45,411 nucleotides of DNA from an uncultured Anaerolineae bacterium (GTDB taxonomy: Bacteria > Chloroflexota > Anaerolineae > Anaerolineales > Villigracilaceae), in the NCBI GenBank assembly GCA_903822545.1, contig CAIJPN010000066.1:1-45411 (forward strand). Direction: 5' to 3'. Positions 41,259 through 45,411 of the stretch are shown here, piece by piece. The translations under genes were made by a program, and so were the position numbers. The first letter of the stretch is position 1. Each line of letters opens with the position of its first letter. The notes below the pieces were generated by a model, which was not told where the DNA came from, did no database searches, and worked only from the letters and a program-made list of their open reading frames with translations.

Positions 41259-44251
41259 TGGGCTTTGTGAACTGTGCCCTGCCGCACCCGCTGGTAATTG
41301 TCCTGACCATGCGCTGCCTGGAAACAGCGGAGAAGGATTATCCCGGCCTGCCTTTCCCGCAGAACGCGGCAGAAGTGGAAGCCGACCTGGCGGCGATGCG
41401 GGGCGTTTTTACGCTGGTGGATGACCGCCAGGCGGATAATCCGCGCGTTTCGTTTTGCACGCCGCGCTATGAGCTGGTCTGCGCCCTGACGCAGCAGCAG
41501 GATGCCTGGTTTGTGATTCGCATCTCACCGCTGGGGCTGCGCACCCATAACCTGATTGCGCGCGGCGCTCTGAAGCTGGAAACCCAGGGCTGGCAGGTTT
41601 TCACCGACCTGGTAGAGATCAACCGCCAGGGTTCTGCGCCCACGGGTGTGGATGAATTGCTCTCAGCCTGGAAGCAGGTGCGCGGGCCAGATGGCAAAAT
41701 CCCGGCCCCGGTCTCTGCTTCGGCGGGTTTATCCCCGGCGCAGGTGGCTTTCCTGGCCAATGTCGATACGTTGATCGACCTGGCGCAGGAGGTGGAGCTG
41801 GAACAGGCCGCCAGGCAGGAAAGAATCCCGGTGCGCGCAGCGGAAGCGCTTGCGGGGTCGATAGGCCGGTTTGCGCTATCTGCTGGCGGGGCGGGCATCC
41901 GCGTAGGGGAGTACTGGCGCGTGGGGTACGGCGAAGCCGGCGTCGGGGCGGATGGAGTCGTAACGGAAGCCACCAGCAGCGCGGTTAAAATCCGCTTTTT
42001 CCAACCGATAGAAGCCGCTTTTCTCCAAAAAGTGCAATGGCTGACGCCGAAAATTTCCACCAAACAATATGCCATCCAACATGCGGCGGTGCGGGCGCTG
42101 CAAAACGGTGAGTCGCTTAACCCGGCGCTGCTGGGGCTGATTGTGGATGGCCGGTTTGCCAGGTATTCGGCCCCTTCGACTGACCGCTCAGGGCAAGGCC
42201 CGGCAATTTCTACCAGCGGCGAGCGCCCCAACCCGGCCCAAAAGCTGATGATCGAGCGCGCGCTGGTGGTGCCCGACCTGCTGCTGGCGCTGGGGCCGCC
42301 CGGCACGGGCAAAACCGATACGATCCGCGAGATTGTGGCGCGGCAGGCGGCGCTGGGCAAGAAGGTGCTGGTCACTTCGAAGAATAATAAGGCGGTGGAT
42401 AATGTGCTGGAGGGGCTGGCGGGCGTGCACGCGCTGCGAATTGGGCGCGAGGAGGTGGTTTCACCCGAAGTGCGCCCGCTGCTGATCGATAACCGATCCA
42501 GCGCGATGCAGGGCGCGATATTGGCGGGCAGCCAGGCCACGCTGGCGGCGCTGGATTCTGCGCTGGCCGCCTGGCCAGATGCGCAGCAGGCGCTGGAGGC
42601 TTTTGCGCAGCTTTCGGATGCGGTGCTGGCGGCTGAAAACGCGCTGGAAGAGAAACGCGCCGAGCTTTTGCACTGGCAAACGGCGGCGTATATGCGCGTG
42701 GAAGGCACGCTGGCCCGGCAGGAGACTCATGCCCGGCTGTTGGAAGCGCGCCTGGCCGAGGCTGCGCGCCGCGCCGAAGCCCTGCGCCGCCAGTTGGAGC
42801 GGATGGGACGCTGGAGCAAGTTCCCGCTGCTTGGCGGGTTGTTTGTGCTGCTGGCGGCGCGCCTGGCAGAAGACTGGCAGATCGCTTTTGCAGACTACAA
42901 CCAGCTTCAGGCCGATTTGCGCAAAGCGCGCGAGAATGCGCGCCGGGTCTGGGAGTCATACCGTCAGTTTGTTACGGCGGGTGAACTGGCCCTGACTTTC
43001 AAACGCGGCCTGCAAGCGGCGGAAGAACATTTGGAGATGATGAAGGAAGAGCTACGGGGGGCGGTGGAGAAAATCGAGTCCATCGCACAACCTAACCCCC
43101 CGGCCCCCTTCCCTGGCAGGGAAGAGGGGGCCGGGTTTCCCCCTCCCCCGAAGAGGGAGGGGGTGAGGGATTTTTCGGCCTTTGCCGCCGAACTGCGCAC
43201 CCGGCATGAACGCCAACTGCGCCGCCGCGGACTGCTGGCGGAGTGGCGCGAAACCATCCAGACCCGCCCGCAGGCACTTTACCCCACGCTGATCCGCAGC
43301 GCGGACGTGGTCGGGGCGACCTGTATCGGCGTGGCCACCGATGCGCGCTTCGAAGACCTGGAATTTGACCTGGTCATCGCCGACGAAGCCGGGCAGATCC
43401 AGGTGATGGATTTGCTGGTGCCGCTGGTGCGCGCCCGGCGGGCGGTGCTGGTCGGCGACCATCTCCAGCTTCCGCCACTGGTGGAGCCGGAGATCAGCGA
43501 AAAAATCCGCGAGCGCGAGCCCGAAAACGCAGAACTGGGCGAATGGCTGGAAAAAAGCCTGTTCGAGCGGCTGATCCAGGCCCCGGGCACACCCGTCAGC
43601 CACAAAGTGATGCTGGATACGCAATATCGCATGCCGCGCCCCATCGCAGACTTTATCTCGACCCAGTTTTACGGCGGCAACTACCGCACCGGGCGAGACA
43701 TCCCACATGCCGACCCGTTTTTTGGCAGCCCGCTGGTCTTTATCGACACGATGAAGGAAGTCCGGCACTTTGAGCAGCGTGCCACAGATGGACAGGGCTA
43801 TTCCAACCCGACCGAAGCACACATCATCAGTGACCTGGTGCTGGCCTATGCCCAAAAAGGCATCGAGGCCGGGGTGATCGTGCCCTACAAGAACCAGGCC
43901 GAAGCCATCCGCCGCGAACTGCGCCGCCGCGACCCCACGCTGGGCGAAGATGCGCTGATCACACGCATCGCCACGGTCGACTCGTTCCAGGGCCGCGAAC
44001 AGGATGTGATCCTCTTTGGCTTCACCCGCTCCAACGCCGATGGGCGCATCGGCTTCCTGACCGAACTGCGCCGCCTGAACGTCAGCCTGACGCGCGCCCG
44101 CCGCCAGCTGGTACTGGTCGGCGACTCGCTTACGCTCACCAGCACGCCCGATGCCCCCTTCGCGCGCCTGGCGCAATCCCTGGTGGAGCGCGTGCGCAAG
44201 CTGCCAAAGGCTTACCTCCAGTCCAGTGAACTGACGCATCTTTTCGATTGA
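41258..44251 (+). CDS. Superfamily 1 helicase (DNA2/Upf1-like, AAA_11/AAA_12) with a coiled-coil insertion
   Basis: This is a 997-residue ATPase. Motif I is GPPGTGKT (about 345-352) preceded by the Q-like NPAQKLMIERAL. Motif II is DEAG (about 708), motif III GDHLQLPPL, motif IV QYRMPRPIADF (about 788), motif V VDSFQGREQD (about 907) and motif VI NVSLTRARRQ (about 941). The N-terminal 330 residues are unassigned. Between motifs I and II is a long helical insertion (about 440-690) containing a hydrophobic stretch FPLLGGLFVLLAARL (near 523-537). Two DNA repeats are translated in frame (near residues 305-312 and 614-635). The ATG at 41258 overlaps the preceding stop. Its substrate, DNA or RNA, is unknown. 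Confidence 0.9.
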   Translation: MGFVNCALPHPLVIVLTMRCLETAEKDYPGLPFPQNAAEVEADLAAMRGVFTLVDDRQADNPRVSFCTPRYELVCALTQQQDAWFVIRISPLGLRTHNLIARGALKLETQGWQVFTDLVEINRQGSAPTGVDELLSAWKQVRGPDGKIPAPVSASAGLSPAQVAFLANVDTLIDLAQEVELEQAARQERIPVRAAEALAGSIGRFALSAGGAGIRVGEYWRVGYGEAGVGADGVVTEATSSAVKIRFFQPIEAAFLQKVQWLTPKISTKQYAIQHAAVRALQNGESLNPALLGLIVDGRFARYSAPSTDRSGQGPAISTSGERPNPAQKLMIERALVVPDLLLALGPPGTGKTDTIREIVARQAALGKKVLVTSKNNKAVDNVLEGLAGVHALRIGREEVVSPEVRPLLIDNRSSAMQGAILAGSQATLAALDSALAAWPDAQQALEAFAQLSDAVLAAENALEEKRAELLHWQTAAYMRVEGTLARQETHARLLEARLAEAARRAEALRRQLERMGRWSKFPLLGGLFVLLAARLAEDWQIAFADYNQLQADLRKARENARRVWESYRQFVTAGELALTFKRGLQAAEEHLEMMKEELRGAVEKIESIAQPNPPAPFPGREEGAGFPPPPKREGVRDFSAFAAELRTRHERQLRRRGLLAEWRETIQTRPQALYPTLIRSADVVGATCIGVATDARFEDLEFDLVIADEAGQIQVMDLLVPLVRARRAVLVGDHLQLPPLVEPEISEKIREREPENAELGEWLEKSLFERLIQAPGTPVSHKVMLDTQYRMPRPIADFISTQFYGGNYRTGRDIPHADPFFGSPLVFIDTMKEVRHFEQRATDGQGYSNPTEAHIISDLVLAYAQKGIEAGVIVPYKNQAEAIRRELRRRDPTLGEDALITRIATVDSFQGREQDVILFGFTRSNADGRIGFLTELRRLNVSLTRARRQLVLVGDSLTLTSTPDAPFARLAQSLVERVRKLPKAYLQSSELTHLFD
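42171..42193. repeat. Possible dispersed repeat inside the helicase gene
   Basis: CCCCTTCGACTGACCGCTCA (42171-42190) followed by GGG resembles the CCCTTCGAC...GCTCAGGG repeats that are frequent in many Chloroflexota and cyanobacterial genomes. It encodes a short Ser/Gly-rich stretch (APSTDRSGQGPA) just before the helicase core. The resemblance is from memory, not from a search. Confidence 0.4.
43096..43163. repeat. Double-hairpin palindromic element inside the helicase gene
   Basis: CCCGGCCCCC (43099-43108) pairs with GGGGGCCGGG (43126-43135), with inner pairing TTCCCT/AGGGAA. A second hairpin follows: CCCCCTCCC (43139-43147) with GGGAGGGGG (43155-43163). The region is read in frame as a Pro/Gly-rich stretch (NPPAPFPGREEGAG, then FPPPPKREGV) in the helical insertion, where it breaks the coiled-coil pattern. 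Confidence 0.65.
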
Positions 44252-44257
44252 GATTTT

Positions 44258-44322
44258 TTAACGCAAAGGCGCCATGTCGCAAAGTTTTTAAGGTTTTTTG
44301 CGCCTTCGCGTCTTTGCGTTAA
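44258..44322. repeat. Intergenic inverted repeat (AACGCAAAG type)
   Basis: TTAACGCAAAG (44258-44268) and CTTTGCGTTAA (44312-44322) are exact reverse complements. The space between holds further related pieces (GTCGCAAAG, TTGCGCCTTCGCG). This kind of AACGCAAAGGCGC repeat is common between genes of many bacteria. It fills the gap between the helicase gene and the next gene and may also act as a partial terminator. Confidence 0.65.
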
Positions 44323-44334
44323 GGTTTTCTTTTT

Positions 44335-45411
44335 ATGCAAACAAACACCAGTCTGCTCTACCACCCCTACAAAGCCCTCGACATGGTTCAAGAGATGGGC
44401 TTTATCCCCGTGCGCCTGTTCAAGGTGCTCTACCCGCTCTGGCGCGTGCGCGTGGATGGCCGCCAGCGCCTGACAGGCGACTTCGATGAAATGGAATGGT
44501 ACCTGGAACGGGGCATCGGCGAGGCCGGGCTGGCATCGGTGGCGGAACTGGCATCATTTTTCGGGTTGGAAATGGACTTTGTGCGGCGTCTGGTGGATTT
44601 GTCGCGCGGAATCGGCCACATCCGCGGCGAGGAGGGTTCCCTCGAACTGACCGCCCTGGGGCTGGCTTCCGTTAAAGAAAAAGCCCGCTACGAAGAGCGC
44701 AAAACCACCACCGAGCTATATTTCGACGCCCTGGGCAACAAACCGCTCTCGGCAGAACACTACAAAGTCCCCATCCTCGAAGCGCTGCCCGAGAAAACCC
44801 CATTCCAGGCTTTCTACCAGTTCGACAAAACCTGGCAGCCAGCAGCCATTTCCCAACTCAAAAACAGCCTCCCGGCTGAAATCCGCGCCGAACTGCTCAA
44901 CCGCGAACCGGCCTACCTGCCCGCCTATTTTGTAGAAGCGCGCGGCAAGGAACCCTCCAGCCCGCTGCACCTGCTGGTCTTCAGCCAGGTGCGCGGACTG
45001 CACGACAGCGTCTTGCAAGAAGCCGTCAACCGCGACCCGGTCGTCTACCGCGCCCTGAAAGCCAAAACCGACAGCCGCGCCGAAGCCGTTCGCCGTTATT
45101 TCGAGCAATCTGGGCTAAAAAAGGATGCCTGGTACCTGAACGAAAACGGCCAATGGGGCGCACAGGTCATGGTCGATGGACAGGTTTTCCTGCCCGGCGC
45201 AGATGAAGATGAAAGCGTCCGGCTCAGCGTGCGCAGCGTGGGGCGCTACGCCCTGATCTACGATTGGTGTATCTGGGTGCTGTGCGACGATCCATCCATC
45301 CGCAACCAGGCCGCCGCCGAACAGATCATCGACTGGCTGCAGGCGGCCAACGCCCGGCCATCTCGCGAGGAAATCCAGCGCAAGATCAATGGTTTGAGCC
45401 AACGGTTGAGC
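44335..45411 (+). CDS. Unknown winged-helix protein, cut by the window edge
   Basis: The frame is open for 359 codons to the end of the window. The protein begins MQTNTSLLYHPYKALDMVQE. Residues about 48-105 look like a winged helix: GEAGLASVAELASFFGLEMD, then FVRRLVDLSRGIGHIRG and LELTALGLASVKEKARYEE. The later part is alpha/beta-like with no motif I recognise. No membrane helix is seen. It follows the helicase on the same strand by 83 bases, most of which is a repeat, and it is likely part of the same locus. The C-terminus, possibly including a catalytic domain, lies beyond position 45411. Only an AAGG ten bases upstream serves as ribosome site. Confidence 0.72.
   Translation, partial: MQTNTSLLYHPYKALDMVQEMGFIPVRLFKVLYPLWRVRVDGRQRLTGDFDEMEWYLERGIGEAGLASVAELASFFGLEMDFVRRLVDLSRGIGHIRGEEGSLELTALGLASVKEKARYEERKTTTELYFDALGNKPLSAEHYKVPILEALPEKTPFQAFYQFDKTWQPAAISQLKNSLPAEIRAELLNREPAYLPAYFVEARGKEPSSPLHLLVFSQVRGLHDSVLQEAVNRDPVVYRALKAKTDSRAEAVRRYFEQSGLKKDAWYLNENGQWGAQVMVDGQVFLPGADEDESVRLSVRSVGRYALIYDWCIWVLCDDPSIRNQAAAEQIIDWLQAANARPSREEIQRKINGLSQRLS

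Noticed and set aside
43052-44239. Minus-strand open frame of 395 codons opposite the helicase
   Set aside because: The plus-strand frame carries all helicase motifs; the opposite frame has no domain and is a shadow of GC-rich coding.

Overview
The window is typical bacterial chromosome of moderately high GC content. It most likely comes from a member of the Chloroflexota, probably the class Anaerolineae. This is a family-level impression, resting on proline/threonine-rich lipoproteins, a PucC-like transporter outside any photosynthesis cluster, a very large multi-PAS/GAF hybrid kinase, and many small palindromic repeats of the kind seen in Anaerolineae genomes. I saw no rRNA, tRNA, CRISPR array, transposase or phage genes.

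Layout. Positions 1-7278 (minus strand) carry rpoB and the str operon (rpsL-rpsG-fusA-tuf). rpoC is not in its usual place between rpoB and rpsL, and the str operon has its own strong promoter. RpoB carries a large repeat-containing insertion. Positions 7408-10384 (minus) are a three-gene unit of unknown function: two paralogous soluble proteins and a multi-pass membrane protein. Positions 10437-17818 hold housekeeping and accessory genes: a UMF1-type MFS transporter, dcd, an M23 peptidase-like lipoprotein, ftcD, a LUD-domain protein divergent from a TetR regulator, cytochrome b561 and Hsp20. Positions 18023-22036 (plus) hold a BMP-like lipoprotein, a cNMP-binding/PP2C phosphatase and an R3H-type AAA ATPase. 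Positions 22143-25003 (minus) are a compact four-gene set: PucC-like MFS, HTH regulator, a 47-residue membrane miniprotein and a multi-pass membrane protein. Positions 25174-29729 (minus) carry nagA-gatB, an enoyl-CoA hydratase, a small acidic protein and a GNAT acetyltransferase. Positions 29758-32807 (minus) are a CUT1 sugar ABC importer without its ATPase. Positions 33131-40694 (minus) are a 2180-residue hybrid histidine kinase followed by a response regulator with an HD-GYP output domain. Positions 41052-45411 (plus) hold a tail-anchored small protein, a large SF1 helicase with a coiled-coil/hydrophobic insertion, and an incomplete winged-helix protein.

How the genes work together. Several units look like signalling modules. 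The giant kinase and the HD-GYP regulator form a likely pair controlling cyclic-di-GMP. The PP2C phosphatase sits behind a periplasmic-binding-type lipoprotein. The TetR/LUD pair shares a divergent promoter region with inverted repeats.

The most interesting signals are: (1) the helicase locus at the right end; (2) palindromic repeat elements apparently inserted in frame inside gatB and the helicase gene; (3) the PucC-HTH-miniprotein-membrane operon; (4) the repeat-bearing insertion in RpoB; (5) the paralogue pair next to rpoB.
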